A stretch of DNA of 64,000 nucleotides from Deroplatys truncata. Its lineage: Eukaryota; Arthropoda; Insecta; Mantodea; Mantidae. The stretch lies in contig CM060990.1 in the NCBI GenBank assembly GCA_030765065.1, positions 416,587,198 through 416,651,197 on the forward strand, read 5' to 3'. Below are positions 12,422-24,464 of this stretch, one piece after another. Both the position numbers and the translations under genes were made by a program. Within the stretch, counting starts at the first letter, position 1. Each line of letters starts with the position of its first letter. A model generated the notes under the pieces. The model made no database searches. It had not been told where the DNA came from and saw only the letters and a program-made list of their open reading frames with translations.

Positions 12422-12655
12422 TGTTGAAATTTGGTCGTGGTGAATTTAGACTAACAGAAGGTTGTCTCCTCAAGGAGTAGGAGATTTAAGCTGACTGTAT
12501 TGAGATCACAGGGGTAGATCACCTCGGCACACGATGCGGAACCCCTCTGCACTGCTCGTGGTCTCGACGAGTCTTGTTATAATTTGTGAATAAGAAACGT
12601 CACCACCAACAGTGAAACGTCACCTATGTAATAAGGTGAGGTACTCATAGACTTG
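12422..12655 (+). repeat. Candidate 5' LTR segment
   Basis: Starts with TGTTGAAATTT and matches 22,708-22,930 in order: GGTGAATTTAGA versus GGTGAATCTAGA, then ATCACAGGGG versus GTCACAGGGG, then CACCTCGGCACACGATGCGG versus CACCTTGACACCTAATGTAG, then ATGTAATAAGGTGAGGTAC versus ATGTAATAAGTTGAGGTAC. Identity is low, so the element is old. The 3' limit is obscured by the repeat that begins at about 12,656. Two independent copies of a dispersed repeat would give the same picture. Confidence 0.5.
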
Positions 12656-12845
12656 ACTATAGACCCTTAGGATAGAATAGAGGACTGAAGTAATGAACAG
12701 AAATGTTGCCTGGAGTTTTCATTGCCACCAGAACCCTTACATTGCCTTCCCAAGGGCTGCACGCTCCTATGCGAGCACTCTCCCAGTGAGTTACGTTACC
12801 CGTGTAGCACCAGTATTTCCCGTGTTTTTATAATTTGGTGGAGGT
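12656..12845 (+). repeat. Dispersed repeat, copy 1
   Basis: Aligns with 27,045-27,225 in the same orientation: CCCTTAGGATAG, then GGACTGAAG/GGGCTAAAG, then TTTTCATTGCCACCAGAACCC versus TGTTCATTACCACCGGAACCC, then GAGTTACGTTACCCGTGTAG versus GAGTTGCGTCTCCCGTGTAG and TATTTCCCG. About 185 bp, non-coding, class unknown. Confidence 0.65.
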
Positions 12846-14094
12846 GTGTAGGGTACAAATTCCCCGTAAACCTTTACTTGTTTCCCCTCCCCCTCCGCGA
12901 TACAATTTAATAGAGTTGCCGACTATGAATTCCTGTGACTTTTTCCTTTCCTCTTCCCATCCATTACAATTTCAGGTTACGCTTCAGGTGTGTTTAAGGG
13001 TGTAAAGGTAGTAGCTGTAGTTGTACTGGTTTTCCCAGATGAAATGCTACTATTTTACTTATAATGTTATGTAAAGATTGGGAAGTTCTTAACACGTACT
13101 AATGAGGGTAGCCACAGTTGAGGGAAGGGTAGAGCAAACACATTGATCCCGCATGGAAGCCACTTTATGCTGAAGTAGTTAGATCTTGGCGTTATTTCGT
13201 GTTACAGTAGTTTTTTTTAAACCGCATTTATTTATTGTGCTCTTCTCGCCCCTATAGTGGCAAACTCTCTTAATTTTAAGGAATGGGAGGGTCTTAGGTA
13301 GTAACTTCATAAGTTTGAAATAATCGCGCAGGCAAAATGCTGTGAGGATGCGCAGGGATATATGTATCTACCGTGCTACTTCACACAGACGGCTGCGAAC
13401 TGATTCAAGGTATTCATTCTGAGGCAACCAGATTCTTCCTGAGCAGACTAAAATGAAAAGATTTTGGGCGATCTTTCGTGCAGGCAACGAAACACAAAAT
13501 TTTGAAGTATAAACTCAGGCAGAGGATGCAGGATCTGAGCGGAGCATTGCATTTCTGATGTAATCGCGTTACGAGATCCTGTTAGGGCATACAGGACGGA
13601 ATCGGAGTGCATAAGCTAAATTCTGAGAGGGGTAAAATCAACAATGTTGAATCAAGTATCGCCATAAAACAACCAAACAGCAGATACCTCGTTTAAATTT
13701 GTATGGAGAATACATACGGCAAGATTTCTAGCCAGCCAGAAGTTAACCTAATCACTGAGAGAGCATCTGTCCTCGAGAAACTGGATCACGGAGTTCATGA
13801 GGAAATTAGGGATGTGGCAAGCTGCATAGAAATGAAACAGAGGATGAAACACTTGCGTACTAATACCTGACCACAATTACCCTTTTAGGGAATAAATGGG
13901 ATACACAATGGAATGTTTGGTTACGGTTTACCAAAAGAAGCGCACACACAACTTGAAATTTCAATAACCGAATGAGGAACCGAAATTCGTCTAATCAGTC
14001 TTGATATCGATCCCATAAAAAGTTTGTATGCAGCATAGCAGGCTGCCTAACCCCAGTCAACATATTATAGACAATATGCATAATTTGGAAAAGC

Positions 14095-14400
14095 GGTGGT
14101 TAAAATTTTGATAGATGTTGGAATTTCTAGGAATATAATAAATGACGGCTTTGGTAGCAGAGAAAAGGAATCGGCCCCTCCACATCTGCTGTTGCGTGCA
14201 ACAAACAATAGTTTGTTAGAGGCAACCTGCCAGGCAAAGACAGCATTTAAAATTCAAGGGACATGATTTAGAGAACTGATGGTAGTTAAGAATTTCTCAC
14301 AAGCTGTTTTGGGGAATTACTTTCTTACAGACGCATAAATGAATCTTGTTTACGGTACTATAACGTTGAGTTGGCAGAAGGGCTCCACAGTTAGTATAAC
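14095..14400 (+). pseudogene. Ty3/Gypsy aspartic protease remnant
   Basis: The frame around 14,098 reads VVKILIDVGISRNII, which fits the start of a retropepsin domain with the catalytic triad D-[ST]-G changed to D-V-G. The later part, FRELMVVKNFSQAVLG...YFLTDA and YGTITLSW (14,270-14,375), fits the end of a Gypsy protease domain leading into RT. Stops interrupt it. It lies 0.4 kb before the RT remnant, in the normal order. The upstream part (about 13,340-14,090) is in the position of gag but shows no diagnostic motif. Confidence 0.5.
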
Positions 14401-14799
14401 TGGGTCACACAGAATAATGTTCGCTTAGTAAAGTAATGTTTGAATTTGGCGCGCCGGAAATTACAGAATACAGCTTACGACGAGGATAAATACTTACCAC
14501 TCTTTAGTACCACTCAGGTAAATATTAGGATACAGCGGAAAGCTACAAATAAACCTTTATGGGAACTGTATAATAGCACTGTGGAATAAATGCATTAGCA
14601 TATTGCCTATTATTTGCATTAGTGCACAAAATCAAACACAAGCTAATCAAAAAACATGTCAGCACCACAATTCATATTTAGAAGCACAACGTTTACCGTA
14701 TTTAACAAGTGGCAGGCCTATAACTTCGAGAGTCTGACGATAAACCCGGAAACACGAACGTAGTGCTTTAAATTAACACACTACTGGACGAAGGAAAGT

Positions 14800-15135
14800 T
14801 TAGGCAGAATTGGGAATTACTGAACGGATATATGCGTATTTCTGTCACGAAGTTACAGCAGAAACGCATGACAGCAATCAGTGTATTCGAATAGAAGCGG
14901 CGAAATGCAGGCCAATTAAACAGAGAACATGCCGAGTGTCCCATAAACAGAGGGCAAACATTAATAAGCAGTTACAGGAACTGAAGGTAGCAGAACTAAT
15001 AAGGTCACATAGTAGTTGGGAATCACCCGTCGTGCTGGTCAATTAGAGAAATGAGGAATACGGATTTTGCGTTGATTACAGAAAACCTAAAGATAAGACC
15101 GTAACGTCATCTTTCCCGTGAGACATAATACATAA
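14800..15135 (+). pseudogene. Ty3/Gypsy reverse transcriptase remnant (N-terminal fingers)
   Basis: The frame 14,810-15,043 contains KCRPIKQRTCRVSHKQRANI and, after it, LQELKVAELIRSHSSWESPVVLVN. This is the classic N-terminal block of Gypsy RT: a proline/arginine stretch, then the S-x-W-x-S-P-V-V-L-V motif. After a stop the same strand continues YGFCVDYRKPKDKT, the next conserved block. The catalytic YxDD region further on has decayed; only a weak match survives before 15,360. The product would copy the element RNA, but no continuous protein is possible. Confidence 0.75.
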
Positions 15136-15485
15136 CCTCTTAAGTTACCTTCGATCTACTCATTGTGAATTTCCGTGTGGCAATAAACGTTAACAACAAA
15201 ACATACAAATCCTTGCAACTGTGGATAAACGATACAAATCAAAAAGACTAACGTTGGACTTGGTAAACGCACTGAAAGCATTTTATGAGGTTGGTAGTAT
15301 ATTACTAGGAGAACTAAAGTACACGTAGGCTTTGATATACTTATACGACATAACAATCTACGCACCGACCTTTACGACTGACACAAACGTAGAGACGAGC
15401 AACACACGTTTAGGTTATGACCACAGAAATGCTTTTCCGTAATGCCAAAATGTCAGTCACATAAATTGAACCTAATAAGAATAAA

Positions 15486-16085
15486 ATGCTGGCGATCACG
15501 CTTATCAGTACCTCCAGAAATTGCGGAGAAGAGCCTCAAGTCCTAGTGCTATTCATCTACAAGAAGTTCATGAAGAATTTTGCAATAATCTCTAAGCCCT
15601 TCAACAACTTAACTAGAAAGCAATCAGACATTTACGTGAACGAAAATGTACCAATGAGCCTACGGAAAAGCTAAAGAACTAATCGTTTCAGAACCCTTAT
15701 GTGCTCATCATTGACCAGGGACGAAAACAAAAATGCACTGCGACGTTACGGCATATGGTATCGGTTAACATTGCTTCAGGAGTCAATTGACGCACAGATG
15801 CATCTAATTCCTTGTCTACCACGAAACCTGAGGGGAATTACATAGTTTCAGAACAAGAATTCTTTGCAATTGTATACGGATTGTCCAAATTGAATCAGTA
15901 TATTAACGGATATCCAATAGCAACAGTCATATTCCAGGCATTGTTGTACCATCCACCAAAGTAAGAGATCTTACGATATAATGATATGGCACGATATAGC
16001 TTCATATTACAGAATTTGAATACACAGTGAGGCACAAATCACGAGCAAAATATAAGTACGCGGACTGTTATCTACGATGCCAGTA
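15486..16085 (+). pseudogene. Ty3/Gypsy RT connection and RNase H remnant
   Basis: Between the RT block and integrase, frames show FMKNFAIISKPFNNLTRKQSD (15,567-15,630), which corresponds to the Gypsy block before the RNase H-like domain (F-x-K-x-x-A-x-I-x-x-P-L-x-x-L). Later, YIVSEQEFFAIVYGLSKLNQ (15,838-15,900) corresponds to the RNase H block with a conserved E-x-E-x-x-A. INGYPIATV follows. Several stops and frame changes separate these pieces. Assignment rests on these blocks and on the order between RT and integrase. Confidence 0.6.
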
Positions 16086-16419
16086 GATCAACACGATGAC
16101 GGCACAGAACGGAACAAGAGGAAATAATAACGTGTCTACTAGTACCGGTAGAAGTGGCGCGAGTACAGGAGCAAGCTTCGGAACTCAGACCGCTGATTCA
16201 GGTTTTAACGCACCCAGACACGTTAAACCTAAATTAGCAGGACGAGCATCGAAAAACATCCTGAAGGTAAAGTTATTGCGCAACAAACCTGAAGGGTGAA
16301 GTACTGCAAAGTAATCACGATGATTTGTTAGGTGCATATATGGGTTGCTACAACATTTTAAAGAATTAATTCGAGCTGTTACTGGAATGGAATGACAGAA
16401 TGTATTCAAAACTCTATGA

Positions 16420-17030
16420 ATAGTTACATATCCTGCCAGTAGCGAAAGGTGCCTAGAACTATAAAACCGGCTGGACTACTGCGGCCAGTAGAGGTTAAAT
16501 TGTCCATGAGGAAGGATTTCAATTAATGTTCTGGCACTCTACCCCAAGTTAACTAGGAAAAACAGATACATGGCCGTAGCCACCGAGCAATTGTTTAAAT
16601 AGGTAGAGCTGCGGGCGATTTGGATAGCATCTATACAATGCCGCACGGAATTCATTTTGGATTATATCATTTGTCAATACGCTGCCCCAAAAATACATGC
16701 TGAAAGACCCATGGTCAGTTTTCATAAGTGAAGAGATAGAGACATAGGAGCCGCTGAAATTAATGGACAATATTTCGGATTTAACCATATTGTACAGACC
16801 ACGTATGAATGGTCAGCCTGAAGTTGTGAACACAACCATTGCACAAATGTTTAATAATTACCTGAACTTAAGGCATGGATAGTGGGCCAGTAATTTGCAC
16901 CATGTCCAATTCGCCATGAAAATTAGCAAATACGCTACGCGAAATATATCCCTTTCGAGCTCATCTGTGCACAGAAAGCGCGTAACAGCGATTGATTACG
17001 CTACTACAGGCCACAAAATACTACGTATGT
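16420..17030 (+). pseudogene. Ty3/Gypsy integrase remnant
   Basis: A core block runs from about 16,700 to 17,000. Pieces LTILYRPRMNGQPEVVNTTI and AQMFNNYLNL match the Gypsy integrase segment that carries the third catalytic residue (H-P-x-x-x-G-Q-x-E-x-x-N); the E is present in GQPEVVN. It is followed by W-x-x-x-L...FAMKISKYAT, which corresponds to the region after the catalytic core. Frameshifts and stops make it non-functional. It is the last recognisable pol domain of the element. Confidence 0.75.
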
Positions 17031-17199
17031 TTGCAAAAAGCTAGGGATAAATTTTTGGAGGAGCAAAAATTGCCGGCGAAACACATCTGAATGAGCCAGC
17101 AAAGAAATAAGCGTTTGAGCGACCTGAAGCGATGGTACTACAATATAGAATTGCCAAAGTTTAATCTGTACACTCCATGACGTACAGCTGGATCTCCTA

Positions 17200-20100
17200 A
17201 TGGTTTATTCTAGCTCTTATGTGGTTACGAAGAAGCTAAGTCTGTTAAATTACTGGTCAGAGCAAAGCATTACGAAAAGAGCCAGAGTATACACCTGAGC
17301 AGGATAGTCCGTATTGTTGTTAGGGGAGGAAAAACAGACATTAAATAATGTAAGTACGTGTATAAATATACAGGCTGGTACAAAACTCAGGTACGGTGAG
17401 TGCAACTTCATGTTTGAGATGCATGGAGAAATGGTACAGAGGTAGCCTGCCATATCACTTATACTGCTGACACCATCCAGTGCAAAGGTACAGAGCACCC
17501 CAGTGTTAATAGGAACGATCGTAGCATGAAAATCTTTAGCGGAAAACCTGGAATACCAAGCATTGATACCGTCAATGTGTAATGTAGTAAGAGAGAAAGT
17601 GGATCTATGGCCAAGAAGCCATTACGTAAAGAATTTTCCATAGACGTAATAGATAAGATAAAATGGTATACATTACACAAGGAATATACTATAATCCGAA
17701 ATAAGAAACATACGCGATCAATTTTATAAACAGCGAAGAACAGACGACTAAACTTTAGGGTATAGGAGGCTTATTAAATGCTTTATGATGTTGCAACAAG
17801 TGATCAAGATCATGGCCTAGGCGCATCCTCATGGAACTGTTTAAGCCCTAGAATTTATGCATATGCAGGATAATAGTAGGAGTGGAAATACAAATCACAG
17901 AGCGATTCCAAACCAGAAAAGGGTACCGCAAGTGGGTAGAATGACCCTTTTTCCTTCTAACCTGAACCCTGAAAGGGAGGAATAAGGGAAGTCCTGAAGG
18001 ACAACCAGATCCGGGCGATGATGGGGGAAAATATGGACAGGGTACCTATCGGTTCCAGATAAATGTATCCGGACGCCGGTCAGCTCTAACCACAAGGTGC
18101 CCACAAGCATAGGAACCCTGTGAACCATAGGACCCAGTGATACTCCCATAAATTAAACTCGTTTGCAGTCCAACCAGCGCCAGAGAGGAACATTTTCAAT
18201 GCGCAAATCCACCGTCCAGTCGCAACGCACCGAACGGTATCGCCTGGTCCGTTAAACCTATAACGGATGATGGGAGGTGATGGGGATAAGAAATGATGGG
18301 GATAAAATTCATGGTAGAAAAGGAACCTCCCCAGTAGTCGCCTACCGACCCGGTGAAACCACGAAGAAACCCTTGGCCAGCGTTGCCGATCCAACGAGAA
18401 TTGAAGTCGGACACACTGAATGCGAGCCTCACGCGTTATTGCGGAACCATCTCGCTCGGTAGACGCAGTATAACATTCGTCTCCCTTCGACGAAAGATAA
18501 GTTAGCAAGGAGCAGATCACAAACACCATAAAAAGATAAATACAAGCCTGAGGCGAGTCATCAAAGAGACGGACATAACACACAATGATCTACAGGCTAT
18601 GGGGCCAGTTATTCCTAACATTACGGGAAATTTTACAAAACACGTAAAGGGCCGTTCAACTAGTTTTATTCATGTAACTCGTGGATGCGCTACACATATT
18701 CCCCTAATCGGTGATCGCTAATAATGTTTTCGTACATGGGCGAAAGGAGCTAAGGAGCTACCTCGGAAACATGAGTTTTGAGTTGATGCGGAAGAGGTAC
18801 AGGATTTTGATTTAGAGATCACGAGCTATTAGTTTTGTTGACATGCACTTCAGTAACAATTAAGACGCCGATGGGACATAAGGGAGCAGTATGACAAATC
18901 TACTAATTCATAATCACTACTTTTGCGTAAGAAAATTCGGCGTGCAAATAAGGCACGATAACACTTCGTTGCGCTGAATGGTGACATGATCCGACGCATA
19001 GCAGGCACAGCACTTAGATGGTGTAATCTTTATAAAACTAAATTATGTTACATCCAAGATTTAATACGTATCCTCTTTTCAGATCTTGAGGCGCCATGAA
19101 AGTGCTGGGAGTGATGACAACAAAGGAGATGAACGATTTTTGTACATTTCAATGCCACCCCGCTAAGCAACCAAATGGAACGGGGTTTGAAGGATAAATA
19201 TAATTACACTTTCCATAGAACCAATTGAACTTATATGCGACAAGGAGATATACACCATACTAGTACCATAGAAAGGAACCCAGAAACTCTGAAAGTGGAC
19301 ATTCCCTGCAAATGTAGCCTAAACTTGCCACACAGAATACAAATTTCGGAAAAGCTCCCATGTTTCGGATCGATAATAACGTCTTCCAAAACCCACATTT
19401 AATCACAGGGGGTCGGTCGACATTCGAAGCGAAGAAAATCTTTCTCTAACCACACCAAACAAGCTGTTGTTCATAAATCAGTTGCAAATCATTCACAAGA
19501 TATTCCACACTTAAACTTATCATACCTACCACCAACAGCAATATTCAACACATTTTAGTTAATGTAATGATCCACTTTACCTATACTAATGGTGTTATAT
19601 GCCTGGAAAACCCAGCTAACATTACTATTACAAGTTGTGTTAGTCAGAAGGCCAGAAATAACATTAACAACAGCATCGCCCGGAACCTAAAATACGCTAC
19701 AGTAATCAGCGAAATAATGAACATACTCCCAAATATGTTAGCTGTATTATGTGTGATTACTATGAACGCAGGCCCATACCGGGTGCTTAAAGCATAGGTA
19801 CAGGAACGGGGAATTATATGTGCCGATCTACAGAAGAAACTACGTAGCCGAATGCCAGTGCAACACGTCGGGCTTATGCAACGATGGAAGAGCAGGCGAG
19901 GAAGTTGGCATAGGGAGCCCTAACTCTCCCTTTAAAAGAAGGAATAAAATAAAAGGTGCTGTAAACATAGTTCGCAGATAAACACAAGACACACAGGCAG
20001 CACACGAAATATTTCCAGAGGAAATAAATATGAAAGCGCAAGAAAAAAGTTATACATATGTTATAATAAAGGCAGAAAGGATATACGAGTAAAACACTTA

Positions 20101-22700
20101 CAAGGCAACAGCAATGCGCTCGCCCGGAATAAAAGATGGAAGGCACAAGAAAGATAAACGAAGGAAACCTGGAAACGCCAGAAAAAGAAGAAAAAGAAAG
20201 AACAACGGATTGGGAACATAAATATTACCGGATCAATGCTCAAGCCGGGCTGATAGAGAATTCACAGGCACGATTATGCCAGGTGCAAACGAAACGTCAA
20301 CGGGACGTCGCCTCGCAGGACTTCCAAGTTCTAGGTCAAGAAATCAGCCGATTACGGAGCAGCCGCTTGGAATGTAACGCAGCAAGGGGAGATAGGAGTG
20401 TAAAGGATTGCACAGGAAAAATATTTAAGAAATACTGTACACACTAGGAAGTTAACAAAAGAAGATAGAGTTCATAAATAATAAGACCTACCCTAGCCAT
20501 TATTCGTATGATGTTTACATAAACAACTAAACTTGCGAAGTAGCATACGGAATTACTTAAAATCGGGCCTAAAGTTGGCTAGTGAAGGAAGACGCTGTTT
20601 AACCCAGCTGAAATCCCTGCAAAGCTTTTAAGTAGTTCCAGGCCAAACAGGCATGGGAAACCGAACTGGCAATTGGAGAATCGGGACAGTGAAGGTTAAC
20701 TGGTTCTCTCCACAACTGCGAAGTACACAAAGGAGATAGAGAATTCTTCCGCTTCAATGAAAGTTATCTCTGTCAAATATTCTTTTCTGTCCTCTCTTGT
20801 CCCTCTTCCCCACTGTTATTAAGTAGGATGGCGAAGGATAGGTATTGCATGAACAGGACAAGGTCATAAGAGTAAACTTTAGCACAACGTCAGCAAGTTG
20901 AGGGAGGACTCATCCTGAAATTTAGCCTACAGGATAATCCGAAATTCGCGACCCTAGTAACCTCAAGAATTGGCAGTTTTGCATAGCTAGGGTAAAGAGA
21001 TTGTGAGTGAGAAATTAAGTGCAAGCGATTGAATCTGCACAGACAGGAACTTCAGTATAGGAGCAGGAGGAAGCCGGATGCACGCACCTTTGACAATAGT
21101 GCCGATGGAAGTAGCAGGGACATAAAAATCTAACGATAAACCAAATGCGTCCCCTTAGATGACGGCAAAAGAAACAACATGAGCGAAGCAGGAGGTACAG
21201 ATTGACTAGAAGATCGTGGATTGATCAGTCGTGATAAAAGTTGTGCCGTACCCACGAAAATCTATGAGGCAGGACAGAGAGAGAAAAGTAAACATAAGAG
21301 CTCAAGAATTTATTTAAAGCAGAAAATCGCACGTGGAGTATATATCTAAGTCATACTATAAAGTAAAGAATACAAAGGAAAGAGGGGAAATAGAAACCAG
21401 CAATATGTATGAAATAGTTAATCGGGACGGAGAGACGTGAGGGTAACATGAAATATTCAGGAAGAACTGTATTTTGGGAGCAACATTGTCGCTGTTAAAC
21501 GGTATCCAGCAAGGAAAGTAGGAGAAAAACAAGAGATGCAGACGTGACCAAGGAATTCACCCTGAACGAAGGAGGAAGTTGAGAGAAGATCACAGCCCAC
21601 ACGCAAAATAAGAATATAGGAAAATTGTAAAATTCGAAAATAGAAGCTGTAGAAGTGTTACATAGGGATTCAGCAAAGTTTTACTGAATTTTACATAAAT
21701 GCAAGAAACCAAAGAAGAAAGGTAAGATATATAAATACTATTGTACAGTAGTAAATACTTCAGCAAATGGCGTACCAGAGGCTAAGGAGCCTTTACTGAA
21801 ATTTTGGGAGAATATTGCTCAAATTGGATGAGCGGACTCGCCCTACGAGGTAAAAGTGTACATTTAGTGAAATTACTAGGAGGACGCCACCTTCCAGGCC
21901 ATGGAGGAAGTGTATCTCCGGAAAGAAAATTATTCCACCCAATAACAGCGTTAACGCAGCAATCTTTGAATGCTGAATACTGAAGATCTCCGTGTGTTGG
22001 GTGGCAATTCGGCATGAAGACAGTAGGAGGCAGGCAGGGCTTCGCACAGAGAGCACGGCAAGTTCAATGATCAAATAGGAAACGCGCACAAACAGGCAGT
22101 ACAGTGTAAAACGAGAAGAAGCACAAGATAAGGAGGTAGATATGGTCGCCGGTTAACTAGATGGGATAGCCCCTGTAACAAACAAAGAAAGGAGAAGCAT
22201 AAAATTTTTAATGAGGCAGCACGCGCACCTATTAACACGTTCGGTGAGAATAAAGAACAGTAAAGAACGAAGCGGAGCAGGTCGAGCAGCAGTCGGGGAG
22301 CAGGTCGAGGAGCACATGACGTCTTCCGCCAAAGTCAAATCAGGACGACGCCCTAAGGGAACCCCAGATTACAGGGAAGCCAAAACACATCCAATAGAGA
22401 GATACCCTTTATCCCTCTCTGAACACGCAGTCAGAAGGTCTCAAAGGTGGCGCACCGCAGAGGTTTAATAACGGAACCCCAATTTTATGTTTTCTTCTCC
22501 ATCGTTTCTATCGTCCACGGTATGGCTTACGTTTAGCAGCACGACAAAGCCCCGCTGAGCATCATTCCTGCCTATATGGGCAATGAGCCGGGCTGACTCG
22601 AACTTAAAACGTCGCGGGGTCTCGAATTCTCGAAACCGGGAGAGGTTGCAGCATCCCAGAGATCGGAACGAACTGCAGGTATCGGAGATAGGAAACACTC
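17200..22700. other. 3' portion of the Gypsy-like element, content unresolved
   Basis: About 5.5 kb without a confidently recognised gene. Frames at 18,086-18,583 (-), 19,567-19,797 (+) and 20,136-20,447 (+) carry no motif I can name. If the flanking segments are LTRs, this is where an errantivirus-type env would lie, but no furin site plus fusion peptide plus membrane anchor arrangement can be followed. At 22,270-22,315 there is a short internal repeat (GGAGCAGGTCGAGCAG / GGGAGCAGGTCGAGGAGC). Confidence 0.4.
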
Positions 22701-22707
22701 AGGAAAG

Positions 22708-22930
22708 TGTTGAAATTACAATTTGTGTGGTGAATCTAGATCAAAAGAACACTGACGCCTCACAGCGTAAGATTTTTAAACTCACCAAGTTGACGTCACA
22801 GGGGCAGGGCAAACCACCTTGACACCTAATGTAGAACGTCATTTTGCGGTTCCTTTTTTGCGCAGTATTTCTACATTTTATCATTACCTGGGCATGTAAT
22901 AAGTTGAGGTACACTGTCAAATGTATCTGG
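22708..22930 (+). repeat. Candidate 3' LTR segment
   Basis: Begins TGTTGAAATTAC and is collinear with 12,422-12,655; matching blocks are listed under that entry. It is preceded by a purine-rich stretch (GGAGATAGGAAAC...AGGAAAG) that could be a worn polypurine tract. Confidence 0.5.
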
Positions 22931-23223
22931 GGACCGTAGCACACACAACTGTTCCATGGACTCTGTTCACACTTTCAACGGAAGTGTTGATGAGGAGAAA
23001 GGGATGTGCCAGAGATAATAAGTATAAAAATAAGCGCAGTTCTAGTGCTGCTCTGGTGCAAAGGGAAGTGTTATGCCCTGGCACTGTAGAGATTATGTGT
23101 TCAATTCCGGGGATAGAGTTTGTATTTTATCGGTTAAGTAAGCTGCCTCCGTGACCTTTAGAATTGTAAATTTGCTCGTTTTACATGTTTTCTTTATATA
23201 AGGAATCTGAAATTTCAATGTCC

Positions 23224-23351
23224 TATTATTATTATTATTATTATTATTACTATTATTATTATTATTAAATCCACATGGATACTCTGTTTAGTGTATGTAT
23301 CTGTTAACGATGATAATATGACGTGTTATAGTAATAACATTAATACTGCTA

Positions 23352-23414
<63 letters not shown>
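23224..23414. repeat. Two (ATT)n microsatellites
   Basis: ATT runs at 23,224-23,268 (one interruption, TAC) and 23,352-23,414 (pure), about 85 bp apart. The same trinucleotide recurs at 24,409, 34,052 and inside the Polinton polymerase introns near 53 kb. Confidence 0.95.
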
Positions 23415-23416
<2 letters not shown>

Positions 23417-23864
23417 CCGTTTTTCTATGAAAATAAAACCTAAATTCCATTGAAGTTATTTGGCTGTTGCTGATCCTGAGAGGCATAATACCGAGCTTCT
23501 TTATCAAATTCTGCAAACGTTTCAAGCGGAATATCGATTCCGTTTATAGCATCAGTTGCTGCTCTCGGGGTTCAATTGTCATTTTCAACTATTTTGTACA
23601 CGTATATAATAATAATTATGGTCGTTATGTTTGTGATTATATTAATTCGATTTCTCACTCTTATCATTTCGACTTATTTTTGCCACTTTAACGTTTTATC
23701 ACAACCGATTGTAATATTTCATCGTCTACATTGTGTGTTAGACTTCAACTAGTTTGTTTATAATGCTTTCTCACATTTGGCAGTCCCTTCTCAGAAAAGT
23801 GGAAAGAATTTATTGGTGTGTAGTCAAAGTTTAGAGGTAGAATCACATGCATTAGATTCAGTTG

Positions 23865-23965
23865 TGCTGGCGGTAGGCGACCACGAGAGCTCAGTGGCAT
23901 GGAAGGATCTGTGGTTCGAATCCTGGCACTAATCATGAATGTGTTTCATAAAAATGCAACATAGT
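23865..23965 (+). repeat. tRNA-headed SINE fragment
   Basis: CACGAGAGCTCAGTGGCATG (A-box-like) and GATCTGTGGTTCGAATCCTGG (near-consensus B box GGTTCGAATCC) are spaced as in a tRNA, but the molecule cannot fold into a full cloverleaf. The B-box region also matches the sequence at the right edge of the window (63,957 onward). Confidence 0.55.
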
Positions 23966-24407
23966 TATTATTACTATTATGATTACCACCATCATTATCT
24001 TCATAATTGTGAATGAAATAAAAATAATCCATTTATTTATAGCGCTTAACGTTCCCTTTCACTACCCAGCTTACCGTGTCAAATACAAAGATTAAAGTAG
24101 TAGATATCACTTTAAAGGCACTAGTAGCAAAAAAGAAAAAATAAATAAAATTGTATATAGTTATATAAATTAAACATATTTTCTCGAATGCCCTCACACA
24201 GACTATGGAAGCAAGGTTTTATTGATAATCCAAAGCGAAAACGAGATATAGGACGGCCGAGGACCAGATGGAAACATCAATTTAAGTAAACACCTTTGGC
24301 GCGATACGGGATTAAATTCCCAGGTTTTGGAAAGGTAGAAGCAGAAAAAAACATATTTTCCCTAACACAAATCCACAGAATCTGAAATGCAATAGCAATG
24401 TGTTTGC

Positions 24408-24408
<1 letters not shown>

Positions 24409-24444
<36 letters not shown>
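24409..24444. repeat. (AAT)n microsatellite
   Basis: Pure AAT run abutting the C-terminal side of the Tc1 relic. The transposon either inserted beside it or generated it at its end. Confidence 0.95.
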
Positions 24445-24445
<1 letters not shown>

Positions 24446-24464
24446 AAAGCATTTTGGTGACTTA

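Larger units (their letters stand above)
12422..22930 (+). mobile_element. Decayed Ty3/Gypsy-like LTR retroelement
   Basis: Between two collinear, diverged flanking segments (12,422-12,655 and 22,708-22,930) the plus strand carries remnants of protease, reverse transcriptase, RNase H and integrase in Ty3/Gypsy order, all heavily interrupted. Total span is about 10.5 kb, longer than a typical Gypsy element. One dispersed repeat (12,656-12,845) appears inserted in the 5' flank. The 5.5 kb downstream of integrase has room for an env-like gene, but I cannot identify one. The plus strand from 19.9 to 22.3 kb is purine-rich. Boundaries are tentative. Confidence 0.6.

Noticed and set aside
18086-18583. 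165-codon minus-strand frame as a membrane protein gene
   Set aside because: It is antisense to the Gypsy-like element and has no homologous feel, start context or neighbours.
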